A program made the translations under genes and the position numbers. Below are positions 1 through 9,477 of a stretch of DNA of 64,000 nucleotides, in pieces. How positions within the stretch are numbered: the first letter of the stretch is position 1; every line of letters starts with the position of its first letter. Under the pieces are notes generated by a model, which saw only the letters and a program-made list of their open reading frames with translations, was not told where the DNA came from and searched no databases. Source of the DNA: Nostoc foliaceum FACHB-393 (GTDB taxonomy: Bacteria; Cyanobacteriota; Cyanobacteriia; Cyanobacteriales; Nostocaceae); NCBI RefSeq assembly GCF_014698505.1, contig NZ_JACJTD010000011.1, positions 107,687 through 171,686 on the forward strand. Direction: 5' to 3'.

Positions 1-53
1 GTAACTGTAACTAATTTATGTACCAAACAAAACAACAATCCCTAAAGGAAACT

Positions 54-1190
54 ATGAATATTGTTGAATTGGGAAAAATGGAAATACTGGAGAATACTGC
101 TGATATTGAAGAACCATCACTCGATATTTTAGAAGCAGTGGCTGATGAAGAGACTCCAATTGTAGTAGAAAATCTGGAATCAGATGAACGCGACGGGGAT
201 GATATGGCTGCGGCCCGTCCTTCGGGATACAACAAAACCGAGCATGATGATGCTGTCGGCGCGTTTTTTAAAGAGATGGCACGTTATCCGCTTCTAAAAG
301 CTGATGAAGAGGTAGAGTTAGCGCGGCGAGTTAGGTTTCTAGAGGAAGTTAGGGAATTACAAGCAGCTTTACAATTAAAACTGGGACAAGAACCCAGCAA
401 GGTAGAAGTGGCTTCCGAGCTAGAAATGACGGAAAAGCAATTAGAAAGTCGCTTGTATCAAGGTAGAGTAGCGAAACGCAAAATGATTCGCTCGAACTTG
501 AGATTGGTAGTTTCTATTGCTAAACGATACCTGAACCGGGGAGTGCCTTTCCTGGATTTAATTCAGGAAGGAGCAATGGGTTTAAATCGCGCTACAGAAA
601 AGTTTGATCCAGATAAAGGATATAAGTTTTCTACTTACGCCTATTGGTGGATTAGACAAGCGATTACCAGGGCTATAGCTAACGATGCACGGACAATTCG
701 GCTACCTATTCATATTGTTGAAAAGCTTAACAAGCTGAAAAAAGCACAACGAGAACTCAAGCAAAAACTTTGCCGCAATCCTACTGAAGGTGAAATGGCA
801 GAAGCTTTAGAAATTAGTGTGCAACAACTACGCCAGCTACAACAACTACGGCGTCAAGCACTTTCTCTAAACCACCGCGTCGGTAAAGAAGAAGACACGG
901 AATTGATGGATTTGCTAGAAGATGAAGATAACTTGTCTCCAGAAGCAAAAATGAATGAAAACATGATGCGTCAGGAGATATGGGAAGTCTTGGGTGACGT
1001 GTTAACTCCAAGGGAGAAAGATGTGATTTCTCTGCGGTATGGTTTGACAACCAGCGAACCTTGTACCTTAGAAGAAGTTGGCAACATGTTCAATCTTTCT
1101 CGTGAGCGAGTGCGACAAATTCAAAGCAAAGCCATGCGGAAATTGCGCCGTCCCCACATAGCTAAACGTTTAAAAGGTTGGTTGATTTAA
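54..1190 (+). CDS. Group 2 RNA polymerase sigma factor (RpoD/sigma-70 family)
   Basis: A sigma-70 family factor that directs RNA polymerase to promoters. Region 2 is clear (RSNLRLVVSIAKRYL, then YKFSTYAYWWIRQAI), region 3 follows, and region 4 holds the helix-turn-helix around LSRERVRQIQSKAMRKLRR. There is no long acidic region 1.1, which fits a non-essential group 2 factor of the cyanobacterial SigB/C/D/E set rather than principal SigA. I cannot assign the letter. An in-frame ATG at 18 exists, but the ATG at 54 is preceded by AAAGGAA at good spacing, so 54 is the preferred start (378 residues). The acidic N-terminal 60 residues are probably disordered. The region upstream lies outside the window. 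Confidence 0.93.
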   Translation: MNIVELGKMEILENTADIEEPSLDILEAVADEETPIVVENLESDERDGDDMAAARPSGYNKTEHDDAVGAFFKEMARYPLLKADEEVELARRVRFLEEVRELQAALQLKLGQEPSKVEVASELEMTEKQLESRLYQGRVAKRKMIRSNLRLVVSIAKRYLNRGVPFLDLIQEGAMGLNRATEKFDPDKGYKFSTYAYWWIRQAITRAIANDARTIRLPIHIVEKLNKLKKAQRELKQKLCRNPTEGEMAEALEISVQQLRQLQQLRRQALSLNHRVGKEEDTELMDLLEDEDNLSPEAKMNENMMRQEIWEVLGDVLTPREKDVISLRYGLTTSEPCTLEEVGNMFNLSRERVRQIQSKAMRKLRRPHIAKRLKGWLI

Positions 1191-1278
1191 TTACATTTAC
1201 GAAGATAGAGATGCAATACCTGACCTAATTAGCTCCATTCACAAACATGGTTCAAATAAAGTGCAAAACTTTAAATCT

Positions 1279-1360
1279 TGTAGGGTGTGTTACAGGCATT
1301 TGTCATAACGCACCTAAAATTCGGAATGGTGCCGTACTCTTGGCGATAATACACCCTACA
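1279..1360. repeat. Dispersed inverted repeat, TGTAGGGTGT type
   Basis: TGTAGGGTGT at 1279-1288 is perfectly inverted as ACACCCTACA at 1351-1360, with an internal ATAACGCACC segment. The TAGGGTGTGTTA / TAACGCACCC theme recurs at about 9310-9350 and in the hairpin at 61747, so this looks like a small non-autonomous (MITE-like) element. The rest of the 367-base gap between the sigma factor and the acetyltransferase gene shows no gene. Confidence 0.6.
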
Positions 1361-1557
1361 AAACTTGCTCTTTATTAAATCCACATTGCTAACGAATGAA
1401 AGCGAGCTTGTATCTGCATATTTCTTGAGCTTCACCTATCGCAAATTGCAAAAACCTGGCGTTTTGTACCTTTTTTCGGCTTTTCTTTAGTCATTAGTCA
1501 AAAAAACTTGCACAGTTGCCTATAGACTATGGACTAGGAACTATAGACTATATACTA

Positions 1558-2052
1558 ATGACTTCGCGTAGCAATTTGATTGTGCGTTTTGCTGAACCAA
1601 CTGATTACAGCGTACTGTTTAAATTAATTCAGGGGCTGGCTGAATATGAAAAATTATCTCACGCTGTCACCGGCAATGCTCTCGAACTTAAGGAGCATTT
1701 ATTTGGTTCCCGGAGATATATAGAAGCGGTTTTAGCAGAATCTGCGGGTCAAGCTGTTGGTTTTGCCCTATTTTTTCATAATTATTCAACATTTCTAACT
1801 AAGCCAGGAATTTATCTGGAAGACTTATTTGTTTTACCAGAATATCGCAGGCAAGGTATTGGAAAGGCTCTCCTTAGTAAAGTAGCTCAGATAGCTGTAG
1901 AACGTGATTGTGGGCGGTTAGAGTGGAGTGTGTTGGATTGGAACGAATCAGCCCAAAAATTTTACCGGAGTATGGGAGCATCTATATTAGATGATTGGCG
2001 CATTTGTCGTGTTACAGAAGATGCGCTTACTCGCTTAGGGGCTGTTAACTAA
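1558..2052 (+). CDS. GNAT N-acetyltransferase, diamine/thialysine acetyltransferase-like
   Basis: A 164-residue acetyl-CoA-dependent acetyltransferase. The acetyl-CoA binding loop is EYRRQGIGKALL, preceded by GIYLEDLFV, and the C-terminal WNESAQKFYRSMGA motif is typical of the spermidine/spermine and thialysine N-acetyltransferase branch of GNAT. The likely substrate is a small polyamine or lysine analogue, but this is inferred from family resemblance only. The ATG at 1558 begins MTSRSNLIVRF, the expected first strand. An upstream in-frame TTG at 1516 lies in repeat-like sequence and is unlikely. The gene stands alone and is followed by a large hairpin. Confidence 0.88.
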   Translation: MTSRSNLIVRFAEPTDYSVLFKLIQGLAEYEKLSHAVTGNALELKEHLFGSRRYIEAVLAESAGQAVGFALFFHNYSTFLTKPGIYLEDLFVLPEYRRQGIGKALLSKVAQIAVERDCGRLEWSVLDWNESAQKFYRSMGASILDDWRICRVTEDALTRLGAVN

Positions 2053-2058
2053 ATAACA

Positions 2059-2114
2059 AAGGATGAATATCAAGGATGAAGCAGGACAATTTTCATCTTG
2101 AATATTTCATCCTT
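2059..2114. repeat. Long imperfect hairpin after the GNAT gene
   Basis: AAGGATGAATATCAAGGATG (2059-2078) is inverted as CATCTTGAATATTTCATCCTT (2094-2114), giving an AT-rich stem of about 20 pairs around a short loop. There is no U-run after it, so it is more likely a dispersed repeat or mRNA 3' structure than a classical terminator. The remaining sequence to 2370 shows no gene and presumably holds the petJ promoter. Confidence 0.5.
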
Positions 2115-2370
2115 AAACGCCCATTATTTATTGCATACAAAATATTAAATTTTGTATAAATTTACATTTTCATTATGAGCGTAGATTTAAAGCAGTTTAT
2201 CGTCAGACATCGTTCTGTGCTAACAATCCTAAATTTAAAACCTCGAATATTCAAAATCTCAAACTTGAGAGCGAAGTTTGACAGCTTGTCATTTGACTAT
2301 AGCAGCGGCTCAACTGACAATTATGGAGGATATTGCAGCGAATAAGCCGTTATTGCAGAGAGAACATGAA

Positions 2371-2706
2371 ATGAAAAAAATTATTACAGTGATGCTGTTA
2401 GGCATAGCAATCTTCACCTTTGCCTTCAGTAGTCCAGCTTTGGCAGGAGATGCTGTTAGTGGAGCTAAAGTATTTAGTGCTAATTGTGCCTCTTGTCATG
2501 CAGGGGGTAAAAATCTGGTTCAAGCTCCGAAGAACCTGAAAAAGGACGCTTTAGAAAAGTATGGTATGTACTCAGCAGAGGCGATTATCGCCCAAGTTAC
2601 AAAAGGTAAAAATGCTATGCCTGCTTTTGGCAGTCGTTTAAAATCTAACCAGATTGAAGATGTAACTGCTTATGTGCTTTCACAAGCAGATAAGGACTGG
2701 AAGTAA
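2371..2706 (+). CDS. petJ: Cytochrome c6 (cytochrome c553), soluble lumenal electron carrier
   Basis: Carries electrons from cytochrome b6f to photosystem I (and to terminal oxidase) in the thylakoid lumen. The 111-residue precursor has a Sec signal peptide (MKKIITVML...SPALA) cleaved before [10 protein letters not shown]. The haem-binding motif CASCH follows directly, and the axial Met lies in [10 protein letters not shown]. The length of about 86 mature residues matches the family. The ATG at 2371 is chosen because it gives a clean signal peptide. Upstream in-frame codons at 2278 and 2323 would add a hydrophilic extension before the signal. A strong terminator follows 27 bases after the stop. 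Confidence 0.95.
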   Translation: MKKIITVMLLGIAIFTFAFSSPALAGDAVSGAKVFSANCASCHAGGKNLVQAPKNLKKDALEKYGMYSAEAIIAQVTKGKNAMPAFGSRLKSNQIEDVTAYVLSQADKDWK

Positions 2707-2733
2707 ACTAAAATATAACTTCAATAATTAACA

Positions 2734-2763
2734 ATTAGCGGGACTTTTTCTCCCGCTAATTTT
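2734..2763 (+). terminator. Rho-independent terminator of petJ
   Basis: A perfect 10-bp stem, ATTAGCGGGA (2734-2743) with TCCCGCTAAT (2751-2760), encloses the loop CTTTTTC and is followed by TTTA. Confidence 0.85.
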
Positions 2764-2875
2764 AAGGTTGCCGAAATTGTCAAATAGAATGCTTATACCA
2801 ATTTTGGATTTAGAGTCTTGACAAAAAGACTGTTCCAAAAACATCAAATAATACTACTTATCCTAATTTGGTACT

Positions 2876-3569
2876 ATGAGTAATTTCTGGCGATTATTTC
2901 TCAGTTTAATTGTTGCTTTACCTCTGAGTTTGTGGACTTTATCTCCATCTTCCTCACCTATTTGAATTACCAAAATTACAGCGAGTGACTTCTTGGGATT
3001 GGGTGTAGTTAAGATGCAGCGGGGTAATTACCAGGAAGGAATAGAGAATTTCAATCAGGCGATTGAACTTGAAAAAGATTTTGCTGTAGCTTATAGCGAT
3101 CGCTGTCTGGCTTATCTGCAATTACAAGATTACCATCAAGGTGTTACAGATTGTACTCAAGCTATAAATTTTGCACCTGATAACTTTGAACCGGGGTTTG
3201 GCGCATTTTGTCTTGCAAGATATCCAAGCTGCGATGCTCGACTTTAATCTAGCAATTCGTCTCAATGCTAACGATTATAGAGCTTACTTTAACCGGGCTT
3301 GTGCTTGCGGACAAAACGGAGATGACTTTGGTGCAGTGCGTGATTTTTTCCAAGTTATTAGACTTAACCCCAGTAATGCCCAGGCTTACGTTAATCGGGG
3401 AGTAGCTCACTATCGCTTAGGATATCATTTAGATGCAATGTCTGATTTACAAAAAGCATCTGAGTACTTTGACAATCAAGGAAAGAGAGTTGCTTACGAA
3501 AAAACTCTAGATTTGCTGAAGAGTTTGCGACAACAAATTTCGTCTGTAACGGAAATCGCTCTTTTGTAA
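2876..3569 (+). pseudogene. TPR-repeat protein, broken by a stop codon and a frameshift
   Basis: ATG at 2876 opens a signal-peptide-like start (MSNFWRLFLSLIVALPLSLW) that meets an in-frame TGA at about 2963. The same frame then continues as a tetratricopeptide protein (MQRGNYQEGIENFNQAIELE, AYSDRCLAYLQLQDYHQGV) to about 3190. There the reading shifts to another frame (NRGLAHFVLQDIQAAMLDF, then RAYFNRACACGQNGDD, AYVNRGVAHYRLGYHLDAM) and ends at 3569. At least four TPR units are recognisable across the breaks, and a few codons seem lost at the shift (DNFEP joined to NRGLAHF). Two independent lesions argue for a true pseudogene rather than one sequencing error. Confidence 0.8.
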
Positions 3570-3580
3570 TATTGCAAAGA

Positions 3581-4207
3581 CTATACAGGGTATCCACCAG
3601 CTTGAAATATCTGTTCGGGAGTTAAGTTTAATTCAGGGAAAAGAGGTGAGATAATGCGATCGCTACCTCGAAACTGGCTAACTTGGTATTCTCCCTCAAT
3701 TAAGGTGTACAGCGAGACAGTTGGTTGTTTAGGGTTGCCAATAAACCGCCTACCGCCTAAAGCCGCATAGTCTACAATCCAGTATTCTGGAATGCCTACA
3801 GCTTCATAGTCAGCAGCTTTTTTTAAATAATCATCACGCCAATTGCTACTCACTACCTCAACTACTAAGGGTATTGATTCCGCTTGGCTTACAGTAGATT
3901 CTTTTTTCCACACAGGTTCATTTACCAAATTAGGGAGATTTAATATCAGTACATCTGGCGAGTAAGCCGATTCACTTTCAGGCGGTTTGACTAATACTGT
4001 TTTCGGGATGCCGTAGCGTAGACCGATGCGACTATATTCTAGAAGAAATTGCTGGACTAAAAATACAATGATCTCTTCATGGTCGCCAGTAGGCTGCGGC
4101 ATCTCTACAATTACTCCATCATGCAATTCATAATGTTTTCCTGTGTTGTCAGGATATTTAGCAACAAATTCATCGAATGTAACTACTTTGCGTAAGGCTT
4201 GAATCAT
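3581..4207 (-). CDS. Uma2-family (DUF820) PD-(D/E)XK endonuclease-like protein
   Basis: A 208-residue protein of the Uma2 family, which is highly expanded in cyanobacteria and has a restriction-endonuclease-like fold. Landmarks are the HYELHDGVIVEM strand pair near residue 25, YSPDVLIL near 82 (catalytic Asp), LVVEVVSS near 113 (catalytic Glu), and KAADYEAVGIPEYWIVD, the usual helix and strand after the active site. The biological role of the family is unknown. It lies head to tail against the broken TPR gene, and a 71-bp copy of that TPR gene sits just upstream of its start (4224-4294), so the gene may have arrived by a duplication or insertion event. Confidence 0.9.
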   Translation of the reverse strand: MIQALRKVVTFDEFVAKYPDNTGKHYELHDGVIVEMPQPTGDHEEIIVFLVQQFLLEYSRIGLRYGIPKTVLVKPPESESAYSPDVLILNLPNLVNEPVWKKESTVSQAESIPLVVEVVSSNWRDDYLKKAADYEAVGIPEYWIVDYAALGGRRFIGNPKQPTVSLYTLIEGEYQVSQFRGSDRIISPLFPELNLTPEQIFQAGGYPV

Positions 4208-4223
4208 AAATTATTGCCATTTA

Positions 4224-4294
4224 TCTCAATGCTAACGATTATAGAGCGTACTTTAGCCGGGATTGTGCTTACGGAAAAAATAGAGATGACTTTG
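4224..4294 (+). repeat. 71-bp diverged copy of a segment of the TPR pseudogene
   Basis: This stretch (starting TCTCAATGCTAACGATTATA) matches 3260-3330 of the TPR pseudogene with roughly eight differences by eye (about 89 per cent). It lies on the far side of the Uma2 gene in the same orientation, so the Uma2 gene is bracketed by direct partial copies. No open frame continues from it. Confidence 0.85.
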
Positions 4295-4330
4295 ATATGA
4301 GGCTTATTCCCCGGAAAATGTAGGATCAAT

Positions 4331-4366
4331 ATTAAAAATTTACCGCACCTACAGAGATGCGGTAAA
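4331..4366 (-). terminator. Terminator of glgX
   Basis: The 9-bp stem TTTACCGCA (4339-4347) / TGCGGTAAA (4358-4366) is followed on the minus strand by ATTTTTAAT. It lies 30 bases past the glgX stop. Confidence 0.7.
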
Positions 4367-4395
4367 CATTTGAGCATCTTTTTCTGATATTACTT

Positions 4396-6522
4396 TTAAC
4401 TCATAAGACGTAATAGCATCAGAGAGCGATCTGTGACTGGCACAGTTTGAGAGCCTGAAACTAATTTCCCCCGATCTAAAAAGCGAGGTTCATTAGTGTC
4501 AATTACTATCTCCCATACCTTTTCTTTAAATTCATTGGGTAAAGCAAACTCAATTAACTCGTAGTGAGCGTTAAAAAATAGCAGAAAACTTTCATCAATA
4601 ATCCGCTCACCACGAGTTCCTGGAGTGGAAATTCCTTGCCCATTCAAAAAAATCTCCATTACTTTGGCATAACTAACTAGCCACTGCTTTTCAGTCATTT
4701 CACTGCCATCAGAATTAAACCAAGCAATATCATTAATGCCTAAACCATGGATGGGGCGACCTTGAAACCACTTACGTCGGCGGAATACTGGATGTTGATG
4801 GCGAAAATTAATTAGTTCACGGGTAAAGTCTAGTAAATCCGCGTTTGCTTTTTGCAAATCCCAATGCCGCCAGGAAATCTCATTGTCTTGGCAGTAGACA
4901 TTATTATTTCCCTTTTGGCTACAGCCAATTTCATCTCCCTCTAATAGCATTGGGACACCTTGAGATAGCATTAGAGTTGCTAAAAAGTTTCGTCGTTGTC
5001 GTTCGCGCAAACGCAGTACTTCTACATCGTCGGTTTCGCCTTCTACACCACAATTCCATGATCTATTATGGCTTTCTCCATCTCTATTGTCTTCCCCGTT
5101 TGCCTCATTATGCTTTTCGTTGTAGCTGACTAAATCATTTAACGTAAAACCATCATGAGCAGTGATGAAATTAATACTTGCATTTGGGTTGCGCCCGTTT
5201 GTTTGATACAAGTCAGGGCTACCGGTAAAACAGTAAGCAAACTGTCCTAAACTATCATCTGCACCACGCCAAAAATCTCGTACTGTATCCCGATATCTTC
5301 CATTCCACTCAGACCAACGCAGTGGAAAATTCCCGACTTGATAGCCGCCTTCTCCTAAGTCCCAAGGTTCAGCAATGAGCTTTACATCTGCCAAGATTGG
5401 GTCTTGATGAATAATATCAAAGAAAGCTGATAGGTTATCTACCTCATATAATTCCCGCGCCAGCGCCGAGGCCAAATCAAATCGGAAGCCATCTACATGC
5501 ATTTCTGTTACCCAATAGCGCAGGCTATCCATAATTAACTTCAGAACTTGAGCATGACGCACATTCAGAGAGTTACCGCAGCCTGTAAAATCCATATAGT
5601 AACGAGGATCATCCTTTACCAAACGGTAATATACAGAATTATCAATACCTCGCAAAGATAGCGTTGGCCCGAAATGATTTCCTTCGCCAGTGTGGTTGTA
5701 GACTACATCTAAGATCACTTCAATTCCGGCAACATGTAGTGCCTTGACCATTTGCTTGAATTCGGTGACTTGTTGACCCACAGTTCCACTAGCACTGTAA
5801 CTAGAATAGGGGGCAAAATAGTTGATGGAATCGTAGCCCCAGTAATTTGTTAATCCTTTTTCTTCTAAATGTCCTGGATGAGATAGAAAGTGATGTATTG
5901 GCATCAACTCAACTGCTGTAATTCCTAGTTGCTGTAAGTGTTGAATTGCAGCAGGATGCGCCAACCCGGCATAAGTGCCACGCAACTCTTCTGGAATAGC
6001 TGGATGTAGTTTAGTAAAACCTTTTACGTGAGTTTCATAAATAACAGTTGTATGCCAGGGTGTAGCAAGCAGTTTATCGCCTTCCCAATCAAAAGATTGA
6101 TCGACCACAACACACTTGGGCATTATTTTGGCATCATCTAGTTCAGAAAAAACTAAGTCTTTTTCTGGAGCATCTAGAGAATAACCAAAGACAGATGGAT
6201 CGTTACTAAACTCACCGTCAATTGCCTTAGCGTAGGGATCAATTAATAGTTTGTTTGGATTAAATCGATGACCTACTTCCGGTGCCCACATCCCATGCAC
6301 TCTAAATCCATATTTTTGACCGGGGCCCACTCCTGGTAAGTAACCATGCCAAACAAAATTGTTTTTTTCTGTCAAAGGCAAACGGATTTCTTCGTCATCG
6401 TTATCAAATAAACAAAGCTCTACCCCTGTTGCATTTTCTGAAAATAAAGCAAAGTTTGTCCCTTTACCATCCCAAGTTGCGCCTAAAGGATATACATTCC
6501 CTGGCCATAAAGCTATATACAT
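4396..6522 (-). CDS. glgX: Glycogen debranching enzyme (isoamylase-type GlgX)
   Basis: Hydrolyses alpha-1,6 branches of glycogen during storage-polymer breakdown in the cytoplasm. It is 708 residues, as expected. An N-terminal carbohydrate-binding (CBM48) domain (PLGATWDGKGTNFALFS) is followed by the GH13 barrel with its conserved strands: DVVYNHTGEG near 274, VDGFRFDLA with the nucleophile Asp near 345, LIAEPWDLG with the acid Glu near 381, and TAHDGFTLNDLVSYNEKHN near 456. The C-terminal beta domain includes LLFFNAHYE. The gene appears monocistronic, with its own terminator. Confidence 0.95.
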   Translation of the reverse strand: MYIALWPGNVYPLGATWDGKGTNFALFSENATGVELCLFDNDDEEIRLPLTEKNNFVWHGYLPGVGPGQKYGFRVHGMWAPEVGHRFNPNKLLIDPYAKAIDGEFSNDPSVFGYSLDAPEKDLVFSELDDAKIMPKCVVVDQSFDWEGDKLLATPWHTTVIYETHVKGFTKLHPAIPEELRGTYAGLAHPAAIQHLQQLGITAVELMPIHHFLSHPGHLEEKGLTNYWGYDSINYFAPYSSYSASGTVGQQVTEFKQMVKALHVAGIEVILDVVYNHTGEGNHFGPTLSLRGIDNSVYYRLVKDDPRYYMDFTGCGNSLNVRHAQVLKLIMDSLRYWVTEMHVDGFRFDLASALARELYEVDNLSAFFDIIHQDPILADVKLIAEPWDLGEGGYQVGNFPLRWSEWNGRYRDTVRDFWRGADDSLGQFAYCFTGSPDLYQTNGRNPNASINFITAHDGFTLNDLVSYNEKHNEANGEDNRDGESHNRSWNCGVEGETDDVEVLRLRERQRRNFLATLMLSQGVPMLLEGDEIGCSQKGNNNVYCQDNEISWRHWDLQKANADLLDFTRELINFRHQHPVFRRRKWFQGRPIHGLGINDIAWFNSDGSEMTEKQWLVSYAKVMEIFLNGQGISTPGTRGERIIDESFLLFFNAHYELIEFALPNEFKEKVWEIVIDTNEPRFLDRGKLVSGSQTVPVTDRSLMLLRLMS

Positions 6523-7089
6523 AAGTAAATTTTCAATAATTACTTTTTCGGCAAATAATCAACTTCGATTTTTTTGAATAATTAATAATTTAGTTAAAAT
6601 TTAAAGTTACTAATAATTCCTTAAAATCACTAACGTTAAAGTATAACTTAGTAAATAATATTCTTTGTTCTATCAGTAGTAATAGAAATCTCTATTCCTT
6701 AAGTAGGAATAATTGAGGCAGAGAGCAAGAGGCGAGAGAAAAACCGCCCTGTCTGCTACACCTACGCGATTTGCTTCAGTAAAGCGATGCCTACGGTGGT
6801 AAAGTAGCTCTGCCGTTTGCGCAGCATCTTGTAGAGAAGTGCTGGCTGCGCCAACGCTAAAAAGCAAGAGTTCAAAAACCTCACTGTTGCGTTATCTTAT
6901 AGCTTTTTACGTAGCTCCAAACATCCAGGGTCATTCCCTCCTGACTTCTTCAAATGCAGACACTTTAGAGTTTAACCCATAGTGAATTGACCAACAGTCT
7001 CTCTGAATTGTAGAAATATGACAGCGTGTCTTTTGACACGATTTTACTATTACAGCAACAATACTACGTAGTGACTGTTTTTACTTGGT
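6523..7089. other. Divergent intergenic region between glgX and the TonB receptor gene
   Basis: The 567 bases carry the promoters of both flanking genes. 6710-6865 contains scrambled pieces of Nostoc dispersed repeats (CTACACCTACGCG, GCGATGCCTACGG). At 7025-7045 a small hairpin, CGTGTC-TTTT-GACACG followed by ATTTTA, lies 45 bases upstream of the receptor start and could be an attenuator or operator. I saw no cobalamin riboswitch and no clear Fur box. Confidence 0.5.
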
Positions 7090-9183
7090 GTGAAAGAGAA
7101 CGTGAAAAAGGATTTTTTGTTGCTAACAGTTGCTTTACCGAGTTTACTGATAGCCTTTCCTGGCTTTGCTGCTGAGAGTGAAATTAAACAGAGAAATACT
7201 GATAAATTAACCGAAGTCATTTCAGATATTCCGAGTTTGAGTGAAATCGAGCTACCCGCTATTAATGCCAACTTATTAACTCAACAATCTGCACCGAGGG
7301 AAATTGACCCAGAAACAGAGCCAGATTATACAGATGATGCAGACATTTCCATAGAAGCGATCGCAGAACCAGACAATCTACCTCAATCTACACCAACTTA
7401 CGTAATTGATAAAGAAGAAATTCAAAAGCAGGGCGCTACAAGTTTAGCTGATATTTTGAAAAGAATGCCTGGTTTTGCGATCAATGATGTAGGGCATGGG
7501 GCAGATATTCACACAGGTACATATTACCGGGGAGCCTCAGTTAATCAGTCTGTATTTTTGATTAATGGTAGACCAATTAACAATAATGTCAATATTTATC
7601 ATGGTGGAACTGACTTAAATAGCATTCCTGTAGAGGCTATTGAGCGAGTGGAATTATATAGCGGTACAGCTTCCGCATTATATGGTTCTTCAGCCTTTGG
7701 GGGAGTTGTGAATATCATCACCAAGGAAGGTTATGGCAAACCTAAATTGAGCGCTAGTGCAGAATTTGGCTCATTAAGTTTAAATAATCAACAAGTAACC
7801 TATGGTGGTTCATCTGATAATGTAAAGTACAACTTCAGCTTTGAAAGATTCTTTATAGATAACCGTTACCGCGTCCCTGTAGGTGCAGCTAATCGTGATG
7901 AACAGGGATTTTTATCAAATGCAGATACAGCTACAAGTACTTACTTTGGTAGCATTGGGCTAGATTTAGATAAAAAAAATTCTTTGAATTTAGATGTTAC
8001 TGCACTCAGCAGTCGTCGCGGCTTAATTTATTTCGGTTTCCCTCTGCAAAGAGATAGATTAGACCATGATGGTTTAAATGTTGGCTTATCCTGGAAAACT
8101 CGACTAGGTAATGGGGAAAGTTCCAATCTTACAACCTCTATTGGTTATAACCAAAATTATTTCAGCACCTATGGCCCTACAGGAGAATTTTACCGTACAG
8201 GAACTTTAGATACCCAACAACTTACAGCCAGGGTAGATCATGAGTGGAAAGTTACTTCCAATAATAAATTGCGCTGGGGATTAGATTTAAAAAACACCGA
8301 TTTAACTGGTGATGTTTTAAGTACAAATCCTACTAGGATTGCCAATAATGAAACTGAAGATAGGAGTTTGTTCAATACAGCTTTATTTGCTGTGAATACT
8401 TGGAATATTAGCGATGATTTCCTGATAGATTTAGGACTAAGGCAAAGCTTTGACAGCCAGTTTGGAAATTATCTCAATCCTAGTGTTGGGTTACGTTATG
8501 CCGTCACACCAATAATAGCAGTGCGGGGAAGTTGGGCAGGGGCACAACGCAATCCTGGGTTAGATCAGTTGTATGTTTATGATACAGTTCATGGTTGGGA
8601 ACCTAATCCTGATTTAAGACCGGAAACTGGTTCTACTTGGAGTGCGGGAGTAGATGTCAATTTTTCTCAAAATCTGATTGGACAGTTTACTTACTTTGGT
8701 AGTAGTATAGGCGATCGCTTGGGAGTCATCGCCGGAAGATGGGAAAACATTGGACTAGTAGATACCAATGGTTTAGAGGTTGCATTGCAATTAAGAATTG
8801 CAGATGGCTGGTCAACTTTCCTCAACTACACTTATACAGATGCTGAAATAAAAACAGGCTCAGAGAGAGGTTTACAGTTAGGTTTAATTCCCTACTCTGT
8901 ACTGCAAACTGGCGTGGGTTATCAAAATTCAGGTTGGCAGGCTAATTTGTATGTTACCTACAACAGTGGCACTCGCAGAGCCTTCTTTACAAACCCTGGT
9001 GACACGATTACAGATTTTGCCCCATCTTTCGTAAATTTAGATTTGAGCGGTCGTGTACCTGTAACTAGCAATGTAGGATTGACAGTTTACTTAGAAAATC
9101 TACTGGGTGAGCAATATGAGCGAGTTAATCGCATCTATAGCCCTGGATTCACTTTTCGTGTGGGTTTAAATGCCAGTTTTTAG
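7090..9183 (+). CDS. TonB-dependent outer-membrane receptor, BtuB/siderophore type
   Basis: A 697-residue ligand-gated outer-membrane transporter driven by TonB. After a signal peptide (LLLTVALPSLLIAFPGFAA) and a linker of about 90 residues comes the plug domain (YVIDKEEIQKQGATSLADIL, then RGASVNQSVFLINGRPIN and SGTASALYGSSAFGGVVNII). The 22-strand barrel follows and ends in FRVGLNASF with a C-terminal Phe. There is no AMIN domain. The substrate cannot be read from the sequence; B12, haem or a siderophore are possible. No ATG is available: GTG at 7090 or GTG at 7102 must start translation. No transporter partners are adjacent. Confidence 0.9.
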   Translation: MKENVKKDFLLLTVALPSLLIAFPGFAAESEIKQRNTDKLTEVISDIPSLSEIELPAINANLLTQQSAPREIDPETEPDYTDDADISIEAIAEPDNLPQSTPTYVIDKEEIQKQGATSLADILKRMPGFAINDVGHGADIHTGTYYRGASVNQSVFLINGRPINNNVNIYHGGTDLNSIPVEAIERVELYSGTASALYGSSAFGGVVNIITKEGYGKPKLSASAEFGSLSLNNQQVTYGGSSDNVKYNFSFERFFIDNRYRVPVGAANRDEQGFLSNADTATSTYFGSIGLDLDKKNSLNLDVTALSSRRGLIYFGFPLQRDRLDHDGLNVGLSWKTRLGNGESSNLTTSIGYNQNYFSTYGPTGEFYRTGTLDTQQLTARVDHEWKVTSNNKLRWGLDLKNTDLTGDVLSTNPTRIANNETEDRSLFNTALFAVNTWNISDDFLIDLGLRQSFDSQFGNYLNPSVGLRYAVTPIIAVRGSWAGAQRNPGLDQLYVYDTVHGWEPNPDLRPETGSTWSAGVDVNFSQNLIGQFTYFGSSIGDRLGVIAGRWENIGLVDTNGLEVALQLRIADGWSTFLNYTYTDAEIKTGSERGLQLGLIPYSVLQTGVGYQNSGWQANLYVTYNSGTRRAFFTNPGDTITDFAPSFVNLDLSGRVPVTSNVGLTVYLENLLGEQYERVNRIYSPGFTFRVGLNASF

Positions 9184-9192
9184 GTGGTAAAA

Positions 9193-9264
9193 TCTCTGCG
9201 TTCTCTGTGCCTCTGCGGTTTAAAAGTTATTTATTGAACCACAGAGGGGCAGAGAATACAGAGA
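9193..9264. repeat. Inverted dispersed repeat (CTCTGCG / CAGAG type)
   Basis: TCTCTGCGTTCTCTGTGCCT on the left is inverted on the right around 9237-9264 (AACCACAGAGGGGCAGAG), forming a long imperfect stem. A second dispersed element follows at about 9310-9390 (GGTGCGTTAGG ... GTAACGAACCCTAC and GAGACGCGATGAATCGCCGTCTC). Together they fill the gap after the TonB receptor gene. Confidence 0.55.
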
Positions 9265-9477
9265 TAAAGAGGAGCTTTTTGGTAAAGACGAGGTACCGCG
9301 ATGATACAACATGGTGCGTTAGGTTAAAGTCGTAACGAACCCTACGGTTAAGGCAAGAGACGCGATGAATCGCCGTCTCTACAATAAATAATTAATCAAA
9401 AACCTTAACTGAAACGGATTGTAAGGCACCCTATTTAAAATTTACTTTTAATCCGAAATCTAAAATTCAAAATTGCT

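Noticed and set aside
6673..6867. Minus-strand frame of 64 codons upstream of glgX
   Set aside because: It is composed of dispersed-repeat sequence and has no recognisable protein features.
6523..7089. Cobalamin riboswitch upstream of the TonB receptor gene
   Set aside because: I could not find the B12-box or the expected paired core; only a 6-bp hairpin is present.
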